Part shown: positions 25,255 through 33,752 of the stretch, one piece after another | Layout: the number at the start of each line of letters is the position of its first letter | How positions within the stretch are numbered: the first letter of the stretch is position 1 | Origin: Dama dama | Taxonomy: Eukaryota > Chordata > Mammalia > Artiodactyla > Cervidae | Assembly: GCF_033118175.1 (NCBI RefSeq) | Contig: NC_083711.1 | Coordinates: forward strand, 40,744,001 to 40,808,000 | Reading direction: 5' to 3' | DNA length: 64,000 nucleotides | Position numbers and translations under genes: made by a program | Notes under the pieces: model-generated | Told to the model about the DNA's origin: nothing | Seen by the model: only the letters and a program-made list of their open reading frames with translations | Database searches by the model: none

Positions 25255-25371
25255 AGCTTCCCAGGTGGCTCAGTGGTAAAGAATCTGCCTGCTAGTGCAG
25301 GAGATGTAGGTTTGCTTCCTGGGTCGGGAAGACCCCCTGGAGAAGGAAATGGCAACCCACTCCAGTATTCT
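25255..25371 (+). mobile_element. Bov-tA SINE, left half (interrupted)
   Basis: tRNA-like head (gcttcccaggtggctcag) and the body up to 'actccagtattc', where poly(T) of the ERV-A insertion begins. The other half resumes at 31449. This half carries one copy of the insertion's target-site duplication (actccagtattctt, 25359-25372, possibly extended by ccc). Confidence 0.95.
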
Positions 25372-25388
25372 TTTTTTTTTTTTTTTTT
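25372..25388 (-). other. Poly(A) tail of ERV-A (poly-T on plus strand)
   Basis: An uninterrupted T run (25371-25388, the first one or two belonging to the duplicated target) directly abuts the R end 'gatagtggag'. It lies 15 nt past the AATAAA on the minus strand, where cleavage and polyadenylation would occur. Confidence 0.93.
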
Positions 25389-25454
25389 GATAGTGGAGTG
25401 CAGTTTATTACACCGGCGGGCCCAAGGCAGAGTCTCCTCTTAGCCAAGGACCCC
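25389..25454 (-). other. ERV-A 3' R region
   Basis: 66 nt, base-for-base identical to 31383-31448. The minus-strand AATAAA signal is at 25404-25409. It starts with ggggtcc on the minus strand and ends at ...ccactatc before the poly(A). Confidence 0.93.
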
Positions 25455-25855
25455 GACCAGCATTTGTGAAAATCTTTTATACCCCATGTGTCCAAACCCA
25501 CTACCCCAATTCCCTTGAGACTTACATAAACAAAGGAAGGGTAAATACAACTACAATAACCCCATCATTCACGTGTTATGTGTTCAAACAGTCAATAATC
25601 AATAAGCCCGCAGTTACATTCCAAATAGTTAATAACTGATAAGCCTGTGCTTACATTCTGATAGCTAGTGTCCGGAGGCAGGGGTGATTAGTGCCTGTTC
25701 TTCAAGATTCCCCTGCCCAGAGGGGGGTCTTGTCCTTCCATTGTCATTCCCACAGGCGCTAAGCACAGAGTTCAGAGTCCACTGGAGAGGTGGCCGCACA
25801 TGATCAGCACAGACAGGCCTGAGACGGAGTCCAGGCCCTATGAATTCCTTCTTCA
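25455..25855 (-). promoter_or_regulatory. ERV-A U3 promoter/enhancer
   Basis: About 400 nt. On the minus strand it begins tgaagaagg after a purine-rich tract and ends at the R start. A TATA box (tataaaa, 25475-25481) lies 27 bases upstream of the first R base. Two imperfect 37-nt tandem units at 25582-25618 and 25619-25655 (26 of 37 matching) look like a duplicated enhancer. This is the only U3 in the insert and sits at its 3' end, so it cannot drive the inserted copy. Confidence 0.85.
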
Positions 25856-25867
25856 TTCCCCGCTCTT
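25856..25867 (-). other. ERV-A polypurine tract (candidate)
   Basis: Minus-strand aagagcggggaa immediately precedes the proposed U3 start tga. It is in the right place for plus-strand priming, with one pyrimidine interruption. Confidence 0.6.
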
Positions 25868-25869
25868 GA

Positions 25870-26623
25870 TGCTCTTAGTTTCCCTAACGAGCATCATTTA
25901 TTGAGATATATTGTACCTTAGCCCTCCTGCCACCCACATGAGAGAATGCTATCAACCTCTGGGTTACAAAATTCACAAGGCATTGTAGGAAGCAGGGCCC
26001 ACAAAGCAGTAGGATCAAGATTACTATAACAACAGTTCATTAGACATGGCTTTCACTTGATTTTGCATATCCTCCAAGGCAGGAGATACATCTTCAGACA
26101 GGTCAGGGATGTACACACCATTCGCCAAAGTCCCTCCTTGGGCTGCTGTGAGTATGTCTAATGCCATCCTATTTTGAATTACTGCCTTCCTCATCTGAAT
26201 CTGTTCTTCGTTCAAAGCTTGAATGGCTTTAGTACTGTCTAAGAGGGCCTGTTTAATGAAATTAGTTAAGGCCTCTACCTTAACCATGATATCCGTTGTC
26301 CCTACAGAGGGTATAAACAAGGCAGCAAGATAGTCATACCATTGGAACACCGATCGTGTCCATCTTGCATGCAGATAAGGCAGGTTTACTGGAGGCTGGT
26401 GTAGGCCAGGCTTAATACTGCCATGGGCGAAAGCAAATCGTAATGTGCAATGCCGCACCCAGCCAACTGGTAACCATGGCCATAAGTTAAGCCCACAGAG
26501 CCACTGGGTCCCATTGGGGGCTACCCAGCGGATTCCAGGATTATATTTCCAGTCAGAACCGGGCCGCTGAGCAGACTGATTGGGGTGATAGGTAACTTCC
26601 AAGATTTGTTTACTTTGTAACAA
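25870..26623 (-). pseudogene. env: ERV-A env: surface C-terminus and transmembrane subunit remnant
   Basis: Minus-strand frame 26623-26024 (199 codons). It covers the last part of surface Env (GTQWLCGLNLWPWLPVGW), a degenerate cleavage region (HARWTR), a hydrophobic fusion-peptide-like stretch (LAALFIPSVGTTD) and a heptad-like helix. After these comes the QNRMALDILTAAQGGT segment of the conserved gamma-type transmembrane core. The cysteines expected just after it (CX6CC) are not present. The frame ends at 26024; a strongly hydrophobic anchor and a short tail continue in another frame (about 26022-25870), so a frameshift separates ectodomain from membrane anchor. Non-functional. Confidence 0.85.
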
Positions 26624-26879
26624 TTCTTTTGGGTCTAGGGGATGGTCTCCAAATCCAAATTTCTGTTCTTTTTGTTCCTAGCAAATAGTAGCAGGGGCAA
26701 TCAACTGTCCTTTCTCAGGAGTCATCTAGAAATATTCATCCCAGACCTGGTAGTATTGCTCAAGGTAGCGGGAGGCCTGTCCCCCTTTGGTAAGGGAGCC
26801 CTTTTCCTCTTTAATTCTCATATATGAGGTATAAGCCTTTGTTATCTCCGTAAGGCTGGTGTTCATGTTAAATGTAACC
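26624..26879 (-). pseudogene. ERV-A env middle, frame-broken
   Basis: Between the surface N-terminus (27185-26880) and the 26623 frame, the minus strand gives only short frames (for example a KGGQASRYLEQYYQVWDEYF segment). It lies inside env by position. Too little is left for the usual ~400-residue surface subunit, so a large deletion is inferred. Confidence 0.5.
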
Positions 26880-27185
26880 CTATGTCCCTGGCCCATTGAT
26901 GGCTTCTTCTAACACCAGAGGGCAAAGAAAGGTTATGGTTGGTGAGAGAGAGGAAAGTTCCTTTTTGTTGTTAAAGTCCCCATAACGGAGTGACGATACC
27001 CACCAGGGGAGTCTGTCTATTACTGACAGGGGCATAGCCCCACATACCCAACAGTTGGAGGAGTTGTGGAAGTTCGCGTAAGAATGTGCCCACGAGATGA
27101 AGACGTTGTCCTGTGCAGGAACACTGGTCAGGTTCAGAATTGCGTTGATGTGGCCGAGCAGCAGGAGTCGTTTACCCAGCTCCAT
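26880..27185 (-). pseudogene. env: ERV-A env: surface subunit N-terminal fragment
   Basis: 101 codons starting with a basic, leucine-rich signal-like segment (MELGKRLLLLGHINAIL). It includes the CWVC motif in HNSSNCWVCGAMPLS, the CXXC of gamma-type surface Env that normally pairs with the transmembrane cysteines. The start overlaps the end of the integrase frame, as usual for gammaretroviruses. It terminates early at 26880 and the receptor-binding bulk is missing. Which env clade it belongs to needs a tree. Confidence 0.8.
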
Positions 27186-27395
27186 CCTGTAGAGGGCTCG
27201 TCCGGGATCTCGTTCTCTTCTTCCTCTTCAGAATGATCTTGGTTCCCCGTGGGTCGGTGGGGTCCTTCTGGGTGGTCCACTTGGCGTCCTCCGGGTCAGC
27301 GTGGTATGCCTTCTTCGCTCTGGTGTGATGGATCAAGGGACAATACCTGCAACTTTAACTGCAGTAGGGGTAGTTAGAATAACATAAGGACTCTT

Positions 27396-28247
27396 TCACC
27401 AAAGGGCTAGCAAATCATGTTTCCAATCTTTGACCCATACTTGGTCACCAAGTGTAAACTCATGAATCTGTTCCCCAAGGGGGAACGGCACCCTTTCTTG
27501 TACAAACTTAGTTACCCGATTTATTACCTTACCCAGTTCCATCTGCTGTGAAATCCTATCCCCCCTTACCTGAGGCAAATTTGTTGACACCTGTTTTCTT
27601 ATGGGAGAAGGCCTCCCCTACACAATTTCGTGTAGAGAATAGCCTTGGGACTGTGGGGTCATCCTGAGTCTGAGCAGAGCCATTGGGAGCAAGTCCTCTC
27701 AGGAGCAGTCAGTCTCTCTGATCCACTTGGAGAGTCTCTTTAAGTGTCCGGTTGGTTCCTTCCACCATCTCAGAACTCTGGGCCTATATGCAGTGTGCAG
27801 TTTAAAGTTTTGCTTACTTGTTATACTAAATCAGCTACAAAAGCCGGGCCATTGCCTGATCCAATGCTGGTAGGAAATCCAAATCTAGGAACCATTTCCC
27901 TAATCAGGCACCGGGATACTTCTGATTCTCTTTCAGTCCAGGTAGGAAAAGCTTTTACCCATCTCAAGAATGCACATACCATGACCATAACGGTAGTGTC
28001 GGTGAGGTTTCATTTCAGTGAAGTCCACTCCCAGGTGTTCAAGGGGCAGTGTGCCTTTCAGTTGAATACCCGGAGGTTTTTGTCTGAATACCCAAGAGGC
28101 AGCATTAACCTGTGAGCAGGCAGCATAGCCTAGGTGGGTTGCTTGGTGTGTTTGGCTTACCAGAGTGTGTGCCAGCTCCTCTAGTACCAATAATTTGCCA
28201 CTTGGCAATTCCCACCCTCTCTTTTCAGTCTTGATGGCCCCTTCCAC
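27396..28247 (-). pseudogene. ERV-A integrase remnant
   Basis: Frame 28247-27933 begins with the zinc-domain end (HQATHLG, then ACSQVNA). The normal spacing between the histidine and cysteine parts is shortened by a deletion. It continues into the catalytic core start (PLEHLGVDFTEMKPHRHY, first catalytic Asp). Another frame near 27.85-27.9 kb has FGFPTSIGSGNGPAFVADLV, where the family has its second Asp. Frame 27590-27396 carries the C-terminal SH3-like domain (EFTLGDQVWVKDWKHD). Frameshifts and stops separate the three; non-functional. Confidence 0.85.
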
Positions 28248-28345
28248 TTTGGAATACCCGAGAGCTGTTGTCCCTGTTTTATCAGGCTAGTGCCATCAGT
28301 ATATAGGACCCAATTAGGGTCTGGAACCTTGAGCCCTTTAAAACA
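28181..28345 (-). pseudogene. ERV-A RNase H start, internally deleted
   Basis: VPDPNWVLYTDGTSLIKQG is the RNase H beginning with its first catalytic Asp in the YTDG motif. It is joined almost directly upstream to RT motif YLGFVLKG and downstream to sequence leading into integrase (KTEKRGWELPSGKLLVLEE). The RT connection and most RNase H residues are absent. Confidence 0.82.
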
Positions 28346-28990
28346 AACCCCAGATACCTTACCTCCTCTTTGTAGATCTGTGCCTTCTTCTTTGACACCC
28401 GGTAACCTGCTTCCATCAACAGCTGGAGCAGTGCATTTGTCCCTTTCCAGCATTTTTCCTTGGTCTCAGGCAGCCAGCAGCAGGTCATCCCCCTATTGTA
28501 GGAGCTGACATCCATACTCTTCCAGATGGAATGAGTCCAGATCAGAAGCCAAGGCTTCCCCAAAGATGGCTGGGAAGTTTTTAAACCCTTGTGGGGGAGT
28601 CCAGATGAGCTGTTGTTTGGTGCTCCCCACTGGATCTTCCCATGCAAAGGCAAAGATGGGCTGTGACGCTGGGGCGAGGCATAGTCCTCGGTGGGAGGAG
28701 GCTAAGTAAGGTATAGGGGTTTGGAACAGTGGGGTGTAAAGTCACAGTTGCCTGGTTGACTAGCCTGAGATCTTGTACAGGCCTATAGTCCTGTCCTCCT
28801 TCCCTGTTGACTGGCAGGATTGGCGTATTCCAAGCCGACTGGCACTCTACTAGAATGCCTGCTTGTTTCAATCTATTGATGTTGGGCAATATGCCGGTTC
28901 AGTCCTCCATCCATAGCGGGTACTGGCACCCTCTAACCGGGATGGTGCCTGGTTTGAGTTCCATTATCATTGGGGCGTGATGTTTAGCCA
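28346..28990 (-). pseudogene. ERV-A reverse transcriptase remnant
   Basis: Frame 28889-28581 has the fingers/palm start (NTPILPV, DYRPVQDLRLVNQA, VPNPYTLL). Frame 28653-28282 carries the later part (MEAGYRVSKKKAQIYKEEV, RYLGFVLKG). At the catalytic YXDD position (28484-28495) the frame reads stop-Gly-Asp-Asp, so the active-site Tyr codon is a TAG. Several frame changes; dead. Confidence 0.85.
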
Positions 28991-29026
28991 GTCTGGGGGG
29001 AGGGGGTGTTGTCTTCCACCCAGACC

Positions 29027-29453
29027 TCAGGGAATAATTGAGTTAGCTCCCTCATGCTCTTCTGGCCCACCCGGTTCTGCCTTCAGAGGCTCATGCAACC
29101 TCCACTCATCTTGGGTTGGTATTGAGAGAGAGGGCAAATAAGTCATAGAGTCCGTCCAGAAGGTGGGCCTCTCCTCAGGGGAGAAAGTCACTTGTGCTCC
29201 TAGTTTGGAGAGCAAGTCTCCTCCCAACAGGGGTACTGGGCACTCAGGAATGTCACTTGGTGCCCCCCACCCCCCACCCCGCCATCTGACATTTTCTGGG
29301 CTGGCAAAACGATTTAGTCATCTCTTCTCCCGATACCCCAGTTACAGCGGTAGTCTTTTTGGACAGTGGGGCCACAGGTTTTGTTACTACCGACAGTTCT
29401 GCTCCTGTATCCACCATGAAGTCAATGTTTTGGTCCCCCACTTTTAAGGTCAC
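29027..29453 (-). pseudogene. ERV-A protease remnant
   Basis: Frame 29453-29253 has the aspartic-protease active site VDTGAELSVV and the following strands. After a frameshift in a C-rich stretch near 29265-29277, frame 29227-29027 continues with the C-terminal GGDLLSKLGAQVTF (usual LLGRDLL motif). The frame differs from the upstream nucleocapsid. Confidence 0.85.
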
Positions 29454-29745
29454 CGTGGGCTCTCAGGGACCTGACATCTCTGAGCCTGGCAGCCCTAGTT
29501 AATTTCCAGGTCAGCAAGCCCCACAACTGCGGGAGCTTCCTCTTCCTTGCCTTAGGGCATTCATTCTTCCAGTGGCCAAAAGCTCGGCGCCAGGCACACT
29601 GGTTTGGCTGTAACGGGCCCAGGGCCTCCCTTGGGACCGGCTGAAGGACTGTCCTGTCCCTGGGGCAGATGAGGTTTTCCGGAGGGCCCGAGATAGACTT
29701 TCCCAGAGCAGCAGCTTGCACTATAAGTCTCTTGTCTGTTCTCTT
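29422..29745 (-). pseudogene. ERV-A nucleocapsid remnant
   Basis: Contains a single zinc-knuckle-like segment, CAWRRAFGHWKNEC. The CX2CX4HX4C pattern is spoiled: the second Cys position holds Arg and the spacing before Gly-His is one residue off. A basic run (KARKRK) follows. It lies in the same frame as p12, separated by a stop at 29746-29748. There is no room for capsid between them. Confidence 0.78.
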
Positions 29746-30114
29746 TTATTCCCTCCGGCTCTCTGGCAGAGCGCGGTCTCTGCTTAATTCCAACGTCTCC
29801 CTCCCCCTCTTGTCAGTACTCACCGGGAGAGGCGGGTATAGCTTGGGCGGTTCGGGTGGAGCCGGATCCTGGAAGTGTTGCCCAGAGGCTTCTGTCACCG
29901 GGATCGGAGCCTGACCAGACGGCGGCTCTACGAACTCCGGGAAAGCTGGCGGAGGAGCAGTGGCTGTTGCAGAAACTTCACCTGGCCCTGGATCGGGCAT
30001 CAAGGCGGCCTCCGGTCCTGGTGGAGCACTGGGAGGCAGGCGTGTCATTATCCAGCATGGGGGAGGGGTCAGGTCATCCCCGTCCAAATCCTGTAGAATT
30101 TCCTTTTTTATCAT
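29746..30114 (-). pseudogene. gag: ERV-A gag p12-like region, capsid deleted
   Basis: Proline-rich frame with KLYPPLP, an LYPXL-type late-domain motif (ALIX-binding in the known families). A charged segment (ETLELSRDRALPESRRE) resembles the end of capsid. About 700 nt expected for the capsid fold, including the major homology region, are missing. The frame differs from matrix upstream. Confidence 0.78.
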
Positions 30115-30187
30115 CAGTCAATTTTTGTGCCCTTAATATTTTTCCCTTTCCCTTCTGGATACAGAACCTTGTCCAAGTAGGAGGGTC

Positions 30188-30454
30188 TCAAGCTAACCCT
30201 AGCCATGAGTCAATAGATGGATATTGATCCAGGTGTCCTGGCTCTCCTGTGACTACTGTATAGATTGCTTCCACTATTTTTGAGTTTATGGTGTTCTCTG
30301 GTGGCCATCCTGCTCCCATAGGGGGCCATTCGACCTCACAGAGTATGTGGAGGCAGTTAGGCTTCATCTTCACCCCACAGTCACCTCCTAATCCCTTCTT
30401 TAAATTTTTAATCATGCACTCCAATACAGTTGCCTTAGATTCACTTTCCCCCAT
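30188..30454 (-). pseudogene. gag: ERV-A gag matrix
   Basis: 88 codons. The ATG at 30454 is followed by Gly (MGESESK), a myristoylation-type N-terminus, then a matrix-like body (ATVLECMIKNLKKG, GHLDQYPSIDSWL). A stop ends the frame at 30188, and the p12 frame is shifted relative to it. This is the first good ATG after the leader. Confidence 0.82.
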
Positions 30455-31312
30455 CTTGCTTACCTTCTCGGACCTTCTTCTACTTTTCCTTTTCGTTCTG
30501 TCTACGAAGTTCTCAGTACCCTATGTACTTCTGATATTTCCACTCAGTGACACTTAAATTGCCATTGTGCCTCCTTCTTAATTGGGGTGAGAAGAGCCTT
30601 ACCTGCCAGACCCCAGAGGGAGAAGGGGGATCAGCGTGTCTTCACCTGCTGGTCAGCACAGCTGAACCAGAACATCACATGGTCCGAGACTGTTTCTCCC
30701 TTAAAGTCCATTCTGCCTCGGTGGGCTTGATCAGGTGCGAATGAACACACAGATGGGTTAAATATCCCATGTCCCAGGCCATCTCCGGAAAAGCCAATTC
30801 ATACTCACTTCTGTATCCCCCCTCCTTCTAGCCTAACAGTTCCGAGGGGGTCAAGAATTTCACAGCAGACAGGACACCTCCTGGGGGAGGGCAGAATACG
30901 AGCATACAAGGACCAGTTTCCTATCCTAAGAATCCCCTGGCGATCGCTTGGTAATAATTTTCCCCGAGACGGCATGTCCTTCACAAATTTCCTTCCTAAA
31001 CCCTAGCACGCTCGACGACCTGTGTACCAAGCAATCGCCACCTGCCTATTCCAGGCTCCTGTGGGTCCCCGCTCCTTCTGGTCCCTCCCAGGGGGGTGAT
31101 CAGGCCCCCTCTTCCACCCTGCCGGGTGGGCTCCTCTTCACCTGAGCGCTCAGTTCCCCTGCTGCCGTCCACTACCTGCTGACGTGAAAGGTCCGGGCGT
31201 TGAGAAGCAGAATCCTTCCAGAGGGGCGAGGCGCCTTCCCCCCTCTAGGAGATTCAAGCTACAAAGCCTCGGGGTGGCCTCAAATGAGACCTGTCTCCTC
31301 AAAGTGAGGAGT
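30455..31312 (-). other. ERV-A untranslated leader
   Basis: About 860 nt between primer site and gag, comparatively GC-rich. It should contain packaging signal and splice donor by position, but I cannot identify either. Frames here (for example 31150-31344, minus) are unremarkable. Confidence 0.6.
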
Positions 31313-31330
31313 TTCCCGGCCAACGCACCA
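31313..31330 (-). other. ERV-A primer-binding site, tRNA-Gly
   Basis: Minus-strand tggtgcgttggccgggaa is the exact complement of a tRNA-Gly (UCC type) 3' end including CCA, as I remember that tRNA. It lies two bases after the U5 end (...taaca). Confidence 0.85.
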
Positions 31331-31332
31331 AA

Positions 31333-31382
31333 TGTTACAGCCACGCTTTCCGGGAAACAGACTCACTCAGAAGGACAATGCA
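31333..31382 (-). other. ERV-A U5
   Basis: About 50 nt between the R end and the primer site, ending gctgtaaca on the minus strand (CA terminus). Present only at the 5' end of the insert, as in viral RNA. Confidence 0.85.
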
Positions 31383-31448
31383 GATAGTGGAGTGCAGTTT
31401 ATTACACCGGCGGGCCCAAGGCAGAGTCTCCTCTTAGCCAAGGACCCC
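31383..31448 (-). other. ERV-A 5' R region
   Basis: The first 66 nt of the copied RNA, identical to 25389-25454. The outer edge (ggggtcc on the minus strand, position 31448) coincides with the predicted transcription start of the U3 at 25455-25855, and host SINE sequence follows immediately. Confidence 0.93.
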
Positions 31449-31542
31449 ACTCCAGTATTCTTGCCTGGAGAATTTCCATGGACAGGGGAACCTGGTGGGC
31501 TACAGTCTGTGGGGTCACAAAGAGCTGGACACGACTGAGCGT

Positions 31543-31543
<1 letters not shown>
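31449..31543 (+). mobile_element. Bov-tA SINE, right half
   Basis: Continuation of the SINE started at 25255. It begins with the second copy of the target duplication (actccagtattctt) and runs through 'gcctggagaatttccatgg' to 'gacacgactgagcgtg'. Confidence 0.95.

Positions 31544-31573
<30 letters not shown>
31544..31573. repeat. (CA)n microsatellite at SINE tail
   Basis: About 15 ca units grown from the SINE 3' end. Confidence 0.96.
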
Positions 31574-31575
<2 letters not shown>

Positions 31576-33539
31576 GCATTAAGAGATGTTTTACTTATTT
31601 GAGGTGTTGGCAGGGAAAACTTACTATAAGGTGTATTGAACTCATTTAGTACAAATAAACGGTATGCATAGAGAACTGAGGAGGATAAAGTACATCTCAG
31701 AGATTCAAGCTATAGAGTTGACTAGAGAGTCTTGTAATCTGCCCGTGAAAGGCAAATAAAGTCTGCTTTCTCCAAATATAGCGCCAATGGTATGCATTCA
31801 TGGCTTCGTGGTGATGTACTGGAAAGTGTGCTCTCTGAAATGCAGGTAAAGTGAAGAAACTGGACTGTGTTAAACACAAAAAGTGCAGAAATAGTCCGCT
31901 CCTTGATTCTCTGCTTCTCTCCCCAGGCATTCTCTGCTCACAATATAATTATAGGAAGGAGTAAAGGAATCTCTACCTCCAAGGTCAATAAAACTTGAAC
32001 ATATATTTTAAATGCTCACTTAGGTTAAGTCGGAAAGCCTACAATGGGTAATGGCAAATTGGGATGGCAATTATTCTCATCTGACATTTTTGCGATTATA
32101 ATGAAGCAATAAGGCACAAGCCAAGGGTGTGTTACTTCAAGATAACACACTTCTTGGAAAGTGCTGTGAGGCATAAGGGGTGAATCCGAGCCTCCAATGA
32201 TCTGGGAACTGTGTTATCTCTCTGTAGCACAGCTCTGGGGTCCTTTAGTGACATATACATAGTGTGAGGTGCATGACTAGTACATGGATTGATTGTACCA
32301 TGTAAAACGTATGTTTAAAACATGTCTGCTCTTGTGAGCTGGCAATGGCTGCTAATTCTGAAACATCAGCCTTGCCATTATCAACTGATAGGGGGGTGGG
32401 CTGTGACTTCACCCCCGGGAGCCTTTATCTGAGATGTGTGCCCGGCGAGCTGGGTACCATCCTCTTATAGCAGTCCTGACCCTGTTCATTTCAGTGAGTT
32501 GTTTCATAGTTTCTTCCATTTGGCACTTCAAATTTATGTAAATGAATAAAGTAAGGTAATTCAAAACTGAATTTTTAAAGTGGAACTTTATTTCCCCCCC
32601 TCTTCTATATCATTTGGTCCAGTTTTCATAAGGCGGCTGCCAGGTACTGGGTTTGCATTTGATTGACAGAAAGTGATTTCTAGTTCAGCTCCCATCAAAC
32701 ATCTCAGCACTTCATCCTGGAAGAAATTTTGGTAGTTCAAGAGACCGTGTTGGACAAAGAATCCTTTAAAGCTGGCTCTTTCTTTCTCCTACTGAGTAAC
32801 CACAGTGATACACAACAGGGGAAAAGAAAAACCCATCTTTAATCTGTGCTGCCGAGGGAAATGAAAGAGAGTGAATTAAAACCGAGAGTAGCCTCTTATG
32901 CTCATTGGAGAGCCTTTTTTCTGCTCCATTTGATATAACAAATAAGCTCATCAAAGGAAGTCAAGCACAGGTCCAGACCCGCGGCTCCTTGACCTCGGCT
33001 TCCTCCCTGCGTGGGCGGCCTCCCCTGGAATTTCTTGTGATGTCACATCACAAAGCCACATGAAGTGCTCACACCCTCGGATCAGCGAGGACGTTTTATT
33101 TTTAGGTTTCTTTTCTGTGACTCTAGTAAAATAACACGAGTTCTTTTATAGCTCTATCTAAGGGTTTTGAGAAATCTGCCTCCTTTCAAAGCATGAAAGG
33201 GGTGATAACAAAAAATTTCTGTCCTGACTGCTTCTAGCAATGGGATCTTCTTAAGAATGTCTGCAGGCTCCCAGTGGCAAGGTGTCAGCTTGTGTTCACT
33301 GCTGGAAGCTGGAGGGAATTTCACCTCACCCAGCTGACATCTACCTCCAGAGGTAGTATATAAAACTTTTTACACAATAGGCCCATTTCCATATAAAATT
33401 ATATATTTTATAATTTGGGATTCTTATAGCAGCTAAGAAGATGTAAAGAAAATCACCCTTCTTCACATGCTCCTTAAAATTAACATTCTTTACTGAACGC
33501 TGGCAAAATAGTTTAAAAGTCTAGAAATGGTAATCACAT
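31574..33539. other. 2-kb repeat-poor interval with clustered factor-like motifs
   Basis: No ruminant repeats. 32960-33110 is GC-richer and contains an exact EGR1-type gcgtgggcg (33009-33017). It also has an inverted repeat ttgtgatg-tca-catcacaa (33035-33053) with a CRE-like tgatgtca, and a MEF2-type ttatttttag (33096-33105). Possibly a conserved regulatory segment; no coding frame. Confidence 0.35.
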
Positions 33540-33752
33540 AACTGTGACTCAGTGGTGAAGAATCTGCCTGCCAAGCAGGAGACTTAAGAGAGGCAGGCTT
33601 GATCCCTGGGTCAGGAAGATCCCCTGGAGGAGGGCATGGCAACCAACTCTGGTTTTCTTGCCTGGAGAATCCATGGACAGCAGAGCCTCGTGGGCTATAA
33701 TCCATAGCGTCACAAAGAGTCAGACACAACTGAAGTGATTTAGCGTGCATGC
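33540..33752 (+). mobile_element. Bov-tA SINE
   Basis: Plus-strand copy with the first bases of the head lost (starts at gtgactcagtggtgaagaat), a small insertion (cttaagagaggcag) and a normal body and end. Confidence 0.9.

Larger units (their letters stand above)
25372..31448 (-). mobile_element. ERV-A: LINE-processed copy of a gammaretrovirus-like ERV transcript
   Basis: A 6.1-kb minus-strand insertion inside a Bov-tA SINE. Read on the minus strand it runs R (66 nt), U5, tRNA-Gly primer site, leader, gag, protease, RT, RNase H, integrase, env, U3, R and poly(A). There is no 5' U3 and no 3' U5, so it has RNA ends, not proviral LTR ends. The flanking direct repeat actccagtattctt (25359-25372 and 31449-31462, up to 17 nt with the shared ccc) is far longer than the 4-6 bp of retroviral integration and fits LINE target-primed insertion. 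Gene content is heavily eroded: most capsid, the RT-RNase H connection, part of integrase and most of surface Env are missing, with frameshifts and stops throughout. It cannot produce virus. Confidence 0.93.

Noticed and set aside
26642..26827. Plus-strand frames within 26.0-31.3 kb
   Set aside because: They are antisense to the retroviral genes of ERV-A, and the minus-strand translations carry the recognisable domains.
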